64,000 nucleotides of DNA. Source: Planococcus shixiaomingii. Its GTDB lineage: Bacteria; Bacillota; Bacilli; Bacillales_A; Planococcaceae. The number at the start of each line of letters is the position of its first letter. The first letter of the stretch is position 1. A program made the translations under genes and the position numbers. Where the stretch lies: the NCBI RefSeq assembly GCF_030413615.1, contig NZ_CP129236.1:1720001-1784000 (forward strand), written 5' to 3'. The notes beneath the pieces were generated by a model. That model did no database searches and was not told the DNA's origin. It was given only the letters and a program-made list of their open reading frames with translations. Below, piece after piece: positions 54,439 to 63,548 of this stretch.

Positions 54439-54464
54439 AACACATAAGAGATCACTTATGTGTT
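54439..54464. repeat. Inverted repeat in the parC-pentapeptide gap
   Basis: Perfect 10-bp arms AACACATAAG/CTTATGTGTT with AGATCA between, followed by AAATATTTTTATT. It could be a second terminator. A TATAAT at 54495-54500 lies just downstream. Confidence 0.6.
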
Positions 54465-54539
54465 AAATATTTTTATTATGTAAACCATTAATGGTATAAT
54501 CGCAATAATAGTTAGAATGAGTATTTTTCATCTGCGACT

Positions 54540-54580
54540 AAATTCCAGTAGGATACCTATTGGGTATCCTACTGGAATTT
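54540..54580. repeat. Perfect 18-bp inverted repeat
   Basis: AAATTCCAGTAGGATACC, TATTG loop, then its exact reverse complement. It lies between the convergent parC and pentapeptide genes. There is no long T run on either side, so it is either a weak bidirectional terminator for the minus-strand gene or the 3' stem of a small RNA. Confidence 0.75.
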
Positions 54581-54632
54581 AACCCGCGGTTTCATAAGTA
54601 AACCAGGCAGCCTGAGTTTTAGTAAGCATTAA

Positions 54633-55499
54633 TTAGTATTCGCTCTTTAGCCAGTGGCGAGGTGCATCCAAAGCTGGAGGCAATTTCGTTTTAGAGTCGC
54701 CCATTGCTGAATTTACTTGAGCCTGCGTCAAGAAAATTGCACCCGTTAGGTCAGCGCTGCTCAAATCGGCATCTCTCAAATCTGCGCCAATCAAATCGGT
54801 ATGCCTCATATCAGCCCCTCGAAGATCCGCCGCAATGAGGAAGACACCTCTTAAATTCATTCCCCTTAAATCAGCGTTTTTCAGTTTTGCGCCCATCATG
54901 TTGCTTTTGACATTCCTTTTTATCGTATGTTTTTGCCGCCCGGAGACTTGTTGTGCAACGCTGTTGCGTACTAGTTCACTTGTTTTCAGCAGCAAAGGAT
55001 TGATGATTGCCCGGTGGGCCGATACATCTATTGCTAAAACCGCTTGCGGTTCAAGTAATGTGAGGCGCTCCGTTTCATTGAGCGCATCTTCAAGTTCTTT
55101 GCGTATCGGCCGTGTATCTCCTAATTGCAGCGCTTCAGCCAAGTAATACAGCATTTCGTGCAATTGCTGAATGATAGGGAGGATTTGGAACATCTCGTTG
55201 GCAGACAGTGGATTGTTCCGCCAATCGATTCCTTTATAAGTGTGTTGCGAAACTTTTTGCCCCGCACCGAAGCATTCATAAACCGTACAGCCCCGGAATC
55301 CCGTTTCTCTTAAACGTTGATGAATGCCACAGCGAAAATCAGTCTGCAGATGATGGCAAGGAGTGCCGGCGTCTTTCGTAAAAGCGAAATCCGCCGATTC
55401 CATAAAAGGCAGAGCCACACAGCACAGACCGAAACAATTATTGCAGTCGGCTTTATATGGATTCATTTCAATGTGGTTATTCTCAATAAAAAAAGACAT
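54633..55499 (-). CDS. Cys-cluster plus pentapeptide-repeat protein
   Basis: A 288-residue two-part protein. The N-terminus holds a cysteine cluster (Cys at about 19, 22, 26, 27, 48, 57, 71 and 76; CNNCFGLCC, CHHLQTDFRC) like YkgJ-type metal-binding domains. A helical middle follows. The last third is a right-handed pentapeptide-repeat stretch (about 207-257: NADLRGMNLRGVF, ADLRGADMRHTDL, GADLRDADLSSADL). It is convergent with parEC. Some pentapeptide-repeat proteins (Qnr, MfpA) mimic DNA and protect type II topoisomerases, but the repeat run here is short and the neighbourhood alone does not prove that role. ATG 55499 has AAAAGGAG 9 bases upstream. Confidence 0.82.
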   Translation of the reverse strand: MSFFIENNHIEMNPYKADCNNCFGLCCVALPFMESADFAFTKDAGTPCHHLQTDFRCGIHQRLRETGFRGCTVYECFGAGQKVSQHTYKGIDWRNNPLSANEMFQILPIIQQLHEMLYYLAEALQLGDTRPIRKELEDALNETERLTLLEPQAVLAIDVSAHRAIINPLLLKTSELVRNSVAQQVSGRQKHTIKRNVKSNMMGAKLKNADLRGMNLRGVFLIAADLRGADMRHTDLIGADLRDADLSSADLTGAIFLTQAQVNSAMGDSKTKLPPALDAPRHWLKSEY

Positions 55500-55520
55500 G
55501 ATGTGCATCTCCTTTTAAAT

Positions 55521-55552
55521 AGGTTCCATCCGTTGTTCTACGGGTGGAACCT
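55521..55552. promoter_or_regulatory. Hairpin in the leader of the pentapeptide gene
   Basis: AGGTTCCATCCGT pairs with ACGGGTGGAACCT around TGTTCT. On the minus strand it sits 21 bases before the start codon, ending right at the RBS. It may control expression or be the 3' end of an incoming plus-strand transcript. Confidence 0.5.
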
Positions 55553-56162
55553 TTCGTCTTTTAATGTAAAGATAAATGAAAACTTGCGATCAAGAATGTC
55601 GGAAGCCCGTTATTCTGAAATGACGAATAAACTTCTCAAACCCAAAAAGAAAAGGGCAAAGTATTCGTGATGCCGTTGGACTTTCTATAATTTGCGCCAT
55701 CAAGGTTCATCGAATATTCAAGGAGTGGATGCGGCTTTTCCTAAGAAGGCCCATTGGAAAACGTGAGCCTACCGTCTTCAACAAGCGCGATACAGCCTTT
55801 TTTGCATTGTAGCATTTCTGCTTATGCCAGAGCATTAAAAAATTTCAGCCATATTAAATTTTTTGAAAACACCCTACGCCCACCAGCATATGAAAGTTGG
55901 ATGCGGTCCAAGCGTTCGTGCAGCAGCTTGACGATCCACTGTTGAGCAGCATATGATCCGATGGCTGTCTTGTTGGAGATGTTACGATTTCAACAGGAGC
56001 AGATCAACTTGAATAATACATCGGAATCGCAGACACTGAAGCACTGATTACGACAACCGATCAAGCCACATGTGTGCGACGCGGTTTTTATGCCTGTTTT
56101 CTTGTTTAAACTATAAAAGCGTCCGCTTCCTGTTCTATTATTAGACTTTTCTGACGGTTTAA
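55553..56162. other. Long gap with possible decayed coding sequence
   Basis: No intact gene in about 610 bases. Between about 55890 and 56090 one plus-strand frame gives protein-like pieces broken by stops: DAVQAFVQQLDDPLLSSI, then SDGCLVGDVTISTGADQLE, then YIGIADTEALITTTDQATC. This looks like a gene relic, but I cannot name the parent family. Confidence 0.35.
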
Positions 56163-56191
56163 TTGACATACATAAAACCGATTCATATACT
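56163..56191 (+). promoter_or_regulatory. Sigma-A promoter of the acyl-CoA ligase gene
   Basis: -35 TTGACA (56163-56168), 17-bp spacer, -10 TATACT (56186-56191). Confidence 0.85.
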
Positions 56192-56238
56192 TTGATGTAA
56201 CAGTTCTAAAATCTTATTGAAGAAAAGGGGTTATTTGT

Positions 56239-57834
56239 ATGTTTGCACCACTTACGCCGCTAGATTGGAAACGCCGGGCCGTCAAGTACTATCCTGAAAA
56301 AATCGCAGTCATCGATGAAGAAAAAGAATTTACATACAAAGAATTTGGCAAACGCACCGATAAATTAGCCATCGCTTTACATAACGCTGGCATACAAAAG
56401 GGCGACCATGTCGCCGTCATGCTGCCGAACACCCATTACATGCTCGAATGCTTTTACGGCATCTGCCAGCTCGGTGCGGTCATGGTGCCGCTCAATTACC
56501 GCCTGGCTTCAAAAGACTTGGCATATATCCTAAACCACAGCGACGCTAAGGCGCTGATTGTGGACGCGGAATTCGGTAAGTTAATAGAAGACTTACAGGG
56601 CCAATTGCCGATCGAAACGTATATCGTTGTTTCCGTTGAGGGATGTGAGTCCGCTATTCAAGGCATGGATTACGAAGAATTTATTGGGGAAGTGGACGAG
56701 GCAGTGGAGTTCCCACAGCCAAACATCGACGAAAACGGGATGCTGACGCTGAACTACACGAGCGGGACCACATCGAATCCAAAAGGCGTCATGCTGACGC
56801 ACCGCAGCAATTACATGAACGCCGCCAACTTTCTGTACCATTTGAACGTCGTTCACGACGATGTCTACTTGCATACACTGCCGATGTTCCACGCAAATGG
56901 CTGGGGCGGCATCTGGGCATTGACAGCGGTTGGAGGCACCCACGTCTGCTTGCGGAAAGTTGACCCGCCACTCATCCTGGAGCTGTTCGAGAAACATAAA
57001 ATCACCCTGCTGTGCGGTGCGCCGACCGTTGTCAATATGCTGGTCAACGAACCGAAAGCCAAGGAACTTAAGCTAACCACAAATTTGCGTATGGCGACAG
57101 CCGGTGCACCGCCAGCGTCCGCTCTGATTGCCCGGGCCCAGCAAATACTCAACTTAAATATGATGCACGTTTACGGCTTAACGGAAACCTCGCCGTTCAT
57201 TCTGTACAGCGAATGGAAAAAAGAATTCGAGTCTTTGTCAGCGGATGAACAAGCAACAATCAAAGCGCGCCAAGGAATCGAACTGGCATTCAATGGCGAA
57301 ACGAAAGTTGTGAACCAGGAAGACGGCAAAGAAGTCGCCTGGAACGGCAAAGAGCTTGGCGAAATTGTGACGCGGGGCAACGTCGTCATGGCCGGCTATT
57401 ACAAAGATCCGGTAAAAACAGCGGAAGCGATTAAAGACGGCTGGTTCTACACTGGCGACCTCGCTGTTACATACCCAGACGGTTATATCGAAATTCAAGA
57501 CCGCATCAAGGACATGATCATTTCAGGCGGCGAAAACATCTCGTCTACTGAAATCGAGGGCGTCCTCTATAAGCATCCGGACATTCTGGAAGTCGCTGTT
57601 ATCGCGGTGCCGGACGAAAAATGGGGAGAAGTGCCAAAAGCGGTAGTTGTCCTGCAGCCGGGAGCTGAGGTAACCGAGCAAGACATCATCGACTATACCC
57701 GTGCGAACATGGCGCATTTTAAAGCGCCGAAATCGATCGAGTTCGTGGAGTCGCTGCCAAAAACCGCGACCGGGAAACTGCAAAAGTTCCGCTTGCGGGA
57801 AATGTATTGGCAAGGGGCAAAGAAAGTAAATTAA
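56239..57834 (+). CDS. Acyl-CoA synthetase (AMP-binding, long-chain fatty acid CoA ligase type)
   Basis: A 531-residue ANL-superfamily ligase that activates a carboxylic acid via acyl-AMP to the CoA thioester. Motifs are LNYTSGTTSNPKGVMLTHRS (P-loop, about 174-193), MMHVYGLTETSPF (about 307-319), GWFYTGDLAVTYPDGYIEI (about 399-417), and the C-terminal catalytic Lys in PKTATGKLQKFRL. Relatives act on medium- or long-chain fatty acids or methylmercaptopropionate; the substrate is open. ATG 56239 follows AAAAGGGG. It stands alone with a strong promoter and a terminator. Confidence 0.9.
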   Translation: MFAPLTPLDWKRRAVKYYPEKIAVIDEEKEFTYKEFGKRTDKLAIALHNAGIQKGDHVAVMLPNTHYMLECFYGICQLGAVMVPLNYRLASKDLAYILNHSDAKALIVDAEFGKLIEDLQGQLPIETYIVVSVEGCESAIQGMDYEEFIGEVDEAVEFPQPNIDENGMLTLNYTSGTTSNPKGVMLTHRSNYMNAANFLYHLNVVHDDVYLHTLPMFHANGWGGIWALTAVGGTHVCLRKVDPPLILELFEKHKITLLCGAPTVVNMLVNEPKAKELKLTTNLRMATAGAPPASALIARAQQILNLNMMHVYGLTETSPFILYSEWKKEFESLSADEQATIKARQGIELAFNGETKVVNQEDGKEVAWNGKELGEIVTRGNVVMAGYYKDPVKTAEAIKDGWFYTGDLAVTYPDGYIEIQDRIKDMIISGGENISSTEIEGVLYKHPDILEVAVIAVPDEKWGEVPKAVVVLQPGAEVTEQDIIDYTRANMAHFKAPKSIEFVESLPKTATGKLQKFRLREMYWQGAKKVN

Positions 57835-57878
57835 TAACTGGGCGCATCAGCACTGCCAATTGTGTATAAAAAATCGCG

Positions 57879-57919
57879 GACGTTTGTGAAGGGTTTCGAC
57901 CCATCACGCACGTCTTTTT
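57879..57919 (+). terminator. Terminator of the acyl-CoA ligase gene
   Basis: GACGT...CGTC outer and GTGA-GGGT/ACCC-TCAC inner pairings around a TTCG loop, followed by five T. Confidence 0.8.
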
Positions 57920-58065
57920 GCCGTTAAAGCAATCGGCTTGATGGATATTAGGGAAATCTCAAGTATTTACTATAGTCACTAAAGATTTTGAATAGTAAAA
58001 TAAATGTAAAGGGAATTATTTCTAATTTTAGAAATGATTTAGCAATTCAATTTTAGAAGAAATAC

Positions 58066-59490
58066 TTGCAGCAGGGTTATTCATTAATATCGTCAAGAAC
58101 GGATGCATTAAACCAGAATAGAGAGGATGGGAAGACCATAACAAACAAGCTCGTTTTGAAAAATGCTCACATACTAGACATGGAAAAAGGTGATATTTTT
58201 AAAGGTTCCATAGAAATAGTCAATGGACACATTCAAACCGTTTATAAAGACGCAGAAAGAGTGGCATTCGATTGCCCAGAAATTGATCTCGAAGGGAAAT
58301 TCGTGCTTCCGGGATTGATTGATATGCATTGCCATATTTTAGAGAGCTTCGCTCCGCATTTTGTTGCAGCAGGTGTAACGACGGTAAGAAATACAGCAGG
58401 AAATGTGCTTCAGCTGAAAGATCTGATTGAAGCAGACCCTTCTGCCCCGACTCCTCGTGTGTATTCAGCAGACCGGATGATTGACGGTCCACCAGGCTTG
58501 TGGGGGCCATCAAGTTCAGGGAATTTTGTTGCACCTTCAAAACTTCAAGCGCGAAATGAAGTGAAGCGGCAAGCAGCTGCAGGCGCGAAATTCATTAAGG
58601 TCTACGGTTGGCTTCCGAAAGAGGAGATGGAGGCTGTAGTAGAAGAAGCAAAAGCCCATAATCTAGAAGTCAGCTGTGATTTGCTTCATTCATACAGCGT
58701 GAATGCCCTGGATGCAGCTAAGATAGGGGTCACTTGGTTTGAACATGCTTCCGGTTTCTTACAAACCTTGTATCCGTCATGGAACACCCAAGCGGATCAG
58801 GAAGAATGGGATAAAATCAATTGGGCCGAACCGAATGAAAGGGAGATAAAAAAACTGTGTGAAGAAATGATCAAATACAATGTGAAGCTATGTCCAACGC
58901 TTGTGCTTAGCAATCAAATCATGCAATATCCGGATTATTGGAATCCTCAAAATGAAATTATCGAAAGTATAGCCGGGATAGAGCACTTGAATGAGCAGTG
59001 GGGAAATATGTCAGGTTATATGAAAGAGATGAAAACTCAAGTCGGCCTTATCGAAGCATTTACCAAGAAAGTAACGAAAACCTATTTTGACCTTGGCGGT
59101 ACTGTCGTGACGGGAACAGACACACCAGCTGGTATCTGGACCTATCCGGGAGCTGCATTGCATAGAGAATTAGAGCTTTTTGTTGAAATAGGATTTTCAG
59201 AAATGGAAGCTTTGCAAGCCGCAACAATAAAAGCTGCGGAAGCGATTGGATTGAACGACATAGGCGTCATTAAAAACGGAGCCATGGCTGATTTGGTGGT
59301 ATTGTCTGAGAATCCCTTGGCAGACATTAGAAACACAAAAACGATCGATATGGTCATTAAAGGAGGAAAAGTATATACGCAAAGCGAAATTTTGGAGAAT
59401 ACACCAAATCAAACGGATTTCATGGAGCGATATGAAAACTTCGAACTGGAATTTGCAAAAATAATGGAACAGGAAGAGATTGAAGGGTGA
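58066..59490 (+). CDS. Amidohydrolase family protein
   Basis: A metal-dependent amidohydrolase (imidazolonepropionase-like/prolidase-like group). Visible are the HxH motif GLIDMHCHILE, a lysine in KFIKVYGWLP that may be carbamylated, further histidines in DLLHSYS and WFEHASG, and the catalytic Asp in VVTGTDTPAGIW. The C-terminal beta-sandwich has GAMADLVVLSENPLADIR. The substrate is unknown. The start is a problem: conserved sequence begins at 58141 (TNKLVLKNAHILD), where a good RBS (GAGAGGATGG, 58121-58130) points at ATA 58138, not ATG. The next upstream start-like codon is TTG 58066 with a poor RBS. Either an ATA start is used or an ATG has mutated. TTTCTAA/TTAGAAA dyad lies upstream near 58020. 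Confidence 0.82.
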   Translation: MQQGYSLISSRTDALNQNREDGKTITNKLVLKNAHILDMEKGDIFKGSIEIVNGHIQTVYKDAERVAFDCPEIDLEGKFVLPGLIDMHCHILESFAPHFVAAGVTTVRNTAGNVLQLKDLIEADPSAPTPRVYSADRMIDGPPGLWGPSSSGNFVAPSKLQARNEVKRQAAAGAKFIKVYGWLPKEEMEAVVEEAKAHNLEVSCDLLHSYSVNALDAAKIGVTWFEHASGFLQTLYPSWNTQADQEEWDKINWAEPNEREIKKLCEEMIKYNVKLCPTLVLSNQIMQYPDYWNPQNEIIESIAGIEHLNEQWGNMSGYMKEMKTQVGLIEAFTKKVTKTYFDLGGTVVTGTDTPAGIWTYPGAALHRELELFVEIGFSEMEALQAATIKAAEAIGLNDIGVIKNGAMADLVVLSENPLADIRNTKTIDMVIKGGKVYTQSEILENTPNQTDFMERYENFELEFAKIMEQEEIEG

Positions 59491-59587
59491 CAAAGAAGCG
59501 GAAATTGGCGATGAAGTTCTAGTCGCTAAATGTCCGCTTGATCTCAGTGCAAAATCTATACGGCAATCATGATAAGGGGGAAGAGAT

Positions 59588-61327
59588 GTGGACACATCCA
59601 TTTTACTGCCACGTTGGAATTTGGACAATCTTCAAAATGGACTTGATATAGAAAAGTTCGAAAATCAGTTAAGTAGTATTAAAGAAAAAATGATAGAGCT
59701 TGAGGAAGACTCAAAGGTTGCTGCCTTAAAACCAAGTGAACTCCTGACTCTTTCGCAAATGATCAAACAGATTGAATCCGCTGAATCCTTTTATTATTGT
59801 CTAACAACCGAAGAGGTAGAGCCGTTTCAACTAACTTCGATAATTGGAAGCATTTCGAAATTGAAATCACATGTATATATTGCCATTTCTAACCTGGAAC
59901 AACTGCTGGTTACTATGAATGAAGCACAACTGTCAGAGTGGAAAAAGAGTATAGAAGAGCCTAATTTCCTTCAGGAATTGGAAGTGGAAAAAGAAGGACC
60001 AAGCAAACAGGAAAAAGTAATTTCAACTTTTGCCCGGGAAACGTTAAGCGGCCTGGAAGATTTATACATACAAGTCCGTAACCATATAAAAGTAAGAATA
60101 GAGCCGGATAAGGAAGCCTCGTTTGCTGAAGCGATGAAAATGGCTTTTTCTCATCCAGAGCAATCGAAAAGAACTCATGCTTTCAAAGAGCTAAACAATA
60201 CCTTGGAGTCACAGTCGAATATCTTTGCTTCGATTTATAACCAAATGACAGGAATAAGACTTAATGAAAATAAGGTGAAAGAAGTGGATTATCTTGACGA
60301 ATCCCTAAAATCAAATGGCATATCTAAAACAACACTTGATGCAATGTGGACAGCAGTAGATTCCAATATTCAAGAACTTTCAAATTGGGTAAAAAAGAAA
60401 GAAAAGGCGGAGACTGATCAAAACTCTTGGCATGAACTGATGACTTCATCGCCAAAAGGTTCGTTTTCGATTACATTTTCCCAAGCTGTTAATGAAATCA
60501 CAACATCCCTCGCAGCAATTGACCCCGATATGAGTGAATTTGTAAAAGCGGCAATTTCAAAGGGATGGGTGGATGCAGAACCACGCACATCAAAATCACC
60601 CGGTGGCTTTTGTGCCCCTTTAATCCAAGAAGGAGAATCGCGAATTTCGTTAAGTTATGACAACAGCCTTGATAGCGCGAGGCGGCTTGCGCATGAACTT
60701 GGCCATGCTTGGCATTATAAACAAATGGATGCCAGCCCTTCACTGCGATTTTTAGATGATGCGCTGGAAATGACCATGGCGGAATCGTCTTCAATCTTTT
60801 TCGAAACGGTCTTTATTGATCATGTCATTCGAAATGCCAAAGAAGCGGCAGCCAAAAAAGAAATTCTGAGGTCAAAGATTGGGCTGAGCCTTAATTATTT
60901 GATGTCGATAAGAGGAGCTTTCTTATTTGAAAATGAATTTTATGAGCTAAGAAAAAAAGGACAATTGAATGCAAAACAAATAGAAGGGCTTTCACTGAAA
61001 AGCCAGAAAAAAGCATTTGGCAGCACCCTAAGGGACTATGATCCTTTTGTCTGGATTAAATATGTCCAGTTTTACCAAGCGAATGTTCCTTTTTATAATT
61101 ATCCTTATTCTTTTGGGTATTTATTAAGCATCGGGCTGCTAGAACTTGCGAAAGAAGAAGAGCACTTCGACCGGAAATTCCAAAAATTACTAAGTGGAAC
61201 CGGAAAGCTGCCGCTTGAACAACTGTTTAAAGAACATTTTCATATTGATCTTTCTCAACCTCACTTTTGGGAGCGGGCAATGCAGAATATAATCCGAGAT
61301 ATTGAACAATACAACCACTTACAGTAA
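59588..61327 (+). CDS. M3 family oligoendopeptidase (PepF-like)
   Basis: A 579-residue zinc metallopeptidase with HELGHAWH (about 367-374, HExxH) and a downstream Glu in DDALEMTMAESSS as third ligand. The N-terminal helical region and C-terminal DPFVWIKYVQFYQANVPFYN fit the oligoendopeptidase F fold. It cleaves short peptides in the cytoplasm. GTG 59588 is supported by AAGGGGGAAGA. It lies about 100 bases after the amidohydrolase gene with no terminator seen, so cotranscription is possible. Confidence 0.88.
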   Translation: MDTSILLPRWNLDNLQNGLDIEKFENQLSSIKEKMIELEEDSKVAALKPSELLTLSQMIKQIESAESFYYCLTTEEVEPFQLTSIIGSISKLKSHVYIAISNLEQLLVTMNEAQLSEWKKSIEEPNFLQELEVEKEGPSKQEKVISTFARETLSGLEDLYIQVRNHIKVRIEPDKEASFAEAMKMAFSHPEQSKRTHAFKELNNTLESQSNIFASIYNQMTGIRLNENKVKEVDYLDESLKSNGISKTTLDAMWTAVDSNIQELSNWVKKKEKAETDQNSWHELMTSSPKGSFSITFSQAVNEITTSLAAIDPDMSEFVKAAISKGWVDAEPRTSKSPGGFCAPLIQEGESRISLSYDNSLDSARRLAHELGHAWHYKQMDASPSLRFLDDALEMTMAESSSIFFETVFIDHVIRNAKEAAAKKEILRSKIGLSLNYLMSIRGAFLFENEFYELRKKGQLNAKQIEGLSLKSQKKAFGSTLRDYDPFVWIKYVQFYQANVPFYNYPYSFGYLLSIGLLELAKEEEHFDRKFQKLLSGTGKLPLEQLFKEHFHIDLSQPHFWERAMQNIIRDIEQYNHLQ

Positions 61328-61419
61328 ACTGATTCAAAAGTTAAAACAGGATTGGAAATAAAGGCAGATGAATGGAGTCACGTGAATGAGATGAAAAGAA
61401 GTGATCTGGAGGAAATTCT

Positions 61420-61929
61420 ATGGCCAAAAGAATTGAAACCTTCGTAAATTTCATTGTAAGCCAGTTGGATTGTAGTGAATCCGAGAAAGTTGAATTGGCA
61501 GATGAAATACACACTCATTTATTTTTGCTGAAAGACGAATTCCGGAAAAAAGTATTCTCTGAGGAACAAGCGGTGAGTGCAGCTCTTTTTGCTTTTAAGG
61601 AAGGACAGAAAAGAAGCAATGGCATAAAACATTCAACGCTGCCTTATGTAAAATTCACAAAATGGGGAGGCTTCCTGTTCTGTTGGTTACTCGCGTTTTT
61701 GTTTATGAAAGAAGGGTTTTCTCTTTTAGAAAGAATGAATCATCCAGATGGTGAAGGGGTAGGTGTATACTTTTTCTTGTTTGAGATTAATGATCAAGTT
61801 CCACTGGAAAATGTTCCATTGTATATCACCGGTTTTTTGGCAGCAAGTGTTGTTGCAGTGATATTTCCATTCGTTGTATTCCATAGAAAGGTTTCAAGGT
61901 ATATTGCTATAGTATGGGCATCAGCCTAA
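61420..61929 (+). CDS. HAAS-domain membrane protein, unknown function
   Basis: A 169-residue protein. The N-terminal ~75 residues resemble HAAS/permease-prefix domains (VNFIVSQLDCSESEKVELAD, ending in EEQAVSAALFAF). Two to three hydrophobic helices follow (WGGFLFCWLLAFLFM, GVYFFLFEI, YITGFLAASVVAVIFPFVVF). The end, IVWASA, comes soon after a helix start, so the protein may be C-terminally truncated relative to its relatives. RBS TGGAGG precedes ATG 61420. No PadR regulator gene, the usual partner, is present beside it. Confidence 0.65.
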   Translation: MAKRIETFVNFIVSQLDCSESEKVELADEIHTHLFLLKDEFRKKVFSEEQAVSAALFAFKEGQKRSNGIKHSTLPYVKFTKWGGFLFCWLLAFLFMKEGFSLLERMNHPDGEGVGVYFFLFEINDQVPLENVPLYITGFLAASVVAVIFPFVVFHRKVSRYIAIVWASA

Positions 61930-62025
61930 AAGCTTTAAAGTATGTTTTTCACTGATCGTCAAGGTTTTTTTACCAATGTAGTGATAAGAGCTGTAGTTTA
62001 GGCGAAGCGAAGAGAAAAAAGTCAA

Positions 62026-62060
62026 AAAGGCCGCAGATTTTATTGATCTGCGGCCTTTCC
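62026..62060 (+). terminator. Terminator after the HAAS gene
   Basis: AAAGGCCGCAGAT/ATCTGCGGCCTTT stem with TTTATTG loop; only a short pyrimidine tail follows. Confidence 0.8.
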
Positions 62061-62446
62061 AGTTCTATCCAGTGCACTCTATAACGATATGTAAAAACTA
62101 CAGTACCAATCTTTGCGGGTAAGTAATCGCTTCCTTCAGGATTTTAAAATATACAAGTTCACCAACCCAATGACTTTCTGACTTAACCACGCTTGAAAAT
62201 AACGATTTTAAATCTTATTTTATAAGGCTATAAGAAAAAGAGTTACCAAATGTCATTTTTCCATTTGCCACAACTTACCTTTTGATATACCCTTAACGTT
62301 AATGAAGTTTGAATATTCAGTTATTTAAGATGCTGATGAATTTCCTTTGGCAGATATTCGAAGAAACTGGAAATAACGAATGGGTAAAGGTGCAACAGGT
62401 TTAAATGAAGAAATTGTAAGGAACATTTTTAAGGGGGAGTTTTCTA
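62061..62446. other. Gene-free gap before the oxidoreductase
   Basis: 386 AT-rich bases. I see no intact gene or clear promoter. The short frame piece EFPLADIRRNWK (about 62336-62375) recalls the NPLADIRN end of the amidohydrolase but is too short to call a relic. Confidence 0.35.
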
Positions 62447-63415
62447 ATGAAAGCCAGTGTCCACAAAAAGTACGGGTCACCGGAAGTTATGGAGCTCAGT
62501 GAAGTAGAAAAACCGGTTCCTAAAGATGACGAAGTATTAGTGAAAGTTTATGCTACGACGGCAACAACCGGAGACTGCAGAGTACGCAGGGCTGATCCGT
62601 TTGCGGTCCGGTTTTTCTATGGCATGAAAAAGCCAAAACTCGGCATATTGGGGACCGAATTTTCCGGAGAAGTGGAAGCGGCCGGGAAGAATGTACAGAC
62701 ATTTAAAACAGGGGATTTGGTGTTTGGAGGAACCGGCACAAGCCTGGGCGCCAATGCCGAATACGTCTGTCTAAAAGAAAAAGGCGCCCTAGCACCAAAA
62801 CCGTCGAACATGACATTTGAAGAAGCCGCTTCCGTTCCGTTCGGCGCTACCACTTCTTTATACTTTCTTAGCGATAAGGGGCATATTCAAAAAGGACAAA
62901 GCGTACTTATCTACGGATCTTCCGGTTCATTGGGCACTTATGCGGTGCAGCTGGCCAAAGCCTTAGGAGCAGACGTTACGGCAGTCTGCAGCACGAGAAA
63001 CATCGAACTTGTAAAGTCATTGGGAGCCGACCGGGTGATTGATTACACCCAAGAGGACTTTACCAAAGCCGGTATAGCTTACGATTTGATATTTGATACA
63101 GTAGGCAAGACGTCGTTTTCTCAGTGCAGAAGGATGTTAAAGGAAAAAGGCGTCTATTTGGCCGCTGTAGCCGGGGTGCCGCAATACGCCCGGATGCTGT
63201 CGACTTCCGTTAGAGGCGGCAAGAAATTGAAGAGCGGCGTCGCCCCGATGCGCAAAGAGGACCTGCTGTATTTGAAAGAGTTGATCGAATCGGGAAAAGT
63301 GAAGTCAGTAATCGACAGAAGGTATCCATTGGATCAAGTTGCAGCTGCGCACAGCTACGTTGAAACAGGGCATAAACAAGGAAACGTAGTAATTTCAGTG
63401 ATACCGTATAATTGA
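62447..63415 (+). CDS. Zinc-free medium-chain dehydrogenase/reductase (quinone oxidoreductase-like)
   Basis: A 322-residue MDR-superfamily NAD(P)H oxidoreductase. It has an N-terminal GroES-like domain (about 1-125, GTEFSGEVEAAGKNVQTFKT) without the structural zinc cysteines of alcohol dehydrogenases. The Rossmann domain has VLIYGSSGSLGTYAVQLAKA (about 152-171) and the cofactor segment CSTRNIELVKSLGADRVIDY. The likely reaction is reduction of quinones or enones; the substrate is unknown. ATG 62447 follows AAGGGGGAG. Monocistronic. Confidence 0.88.
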   Translation: MKASVHKKYGSPEVMELSEVEKPVPKDDEVLVKVYATTATTGDCRVRRADPFAVRFFYGMKKPKLGILGTEFSGEVEAAGKNVQTFKTGDLVFGGTGTSLGANAEYVCLKEKGALAPKPSNMTFEEAASVPFGATTSLYFLSDKGHIQKGQSVLIYGSSGSLGTYAVQLAKALGADVTAVCSTRNIELVKSLGADRVIDYTQEDFTKAGIAYDLIFDTVGKTSFSQCRRMLKEKGVYLAAVAGVPQYARMLSTSVRGGKKLKSGVAPMRKEDLLYLKELIESGKVKSVIDRRYPLDQVAAAHSYVETGHKQGNVVISVIPYN

Positions 63416-63511
63416 TTTTGGTGCACGTGAAGACAAGTGATAAAAAGGTATTTCGTTTTTAAACATAGGCGGTGATCTTTTATCAAAACTAGGATTAAGA
63501 TATGCATAAAA

Positions 63512-63548
63512 GATACACACTTTCCTTAAGAGGGGGCGTGTATTTTTT
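63512..63548 (+). terminator. Terminator of the oxidoreductase gene
   Basis: ATACAC/GTGTAT arms with inner CC/GG pairing (TCC/GGG), followed by six T. Confidence 0.65.

Noticed and set aside
62336..62375. Relic of a second amidohydrolase (PLADIR piece)
   Set aside because: Only about a dozen codons resemble the family; no other part of such a gene is found nearby.
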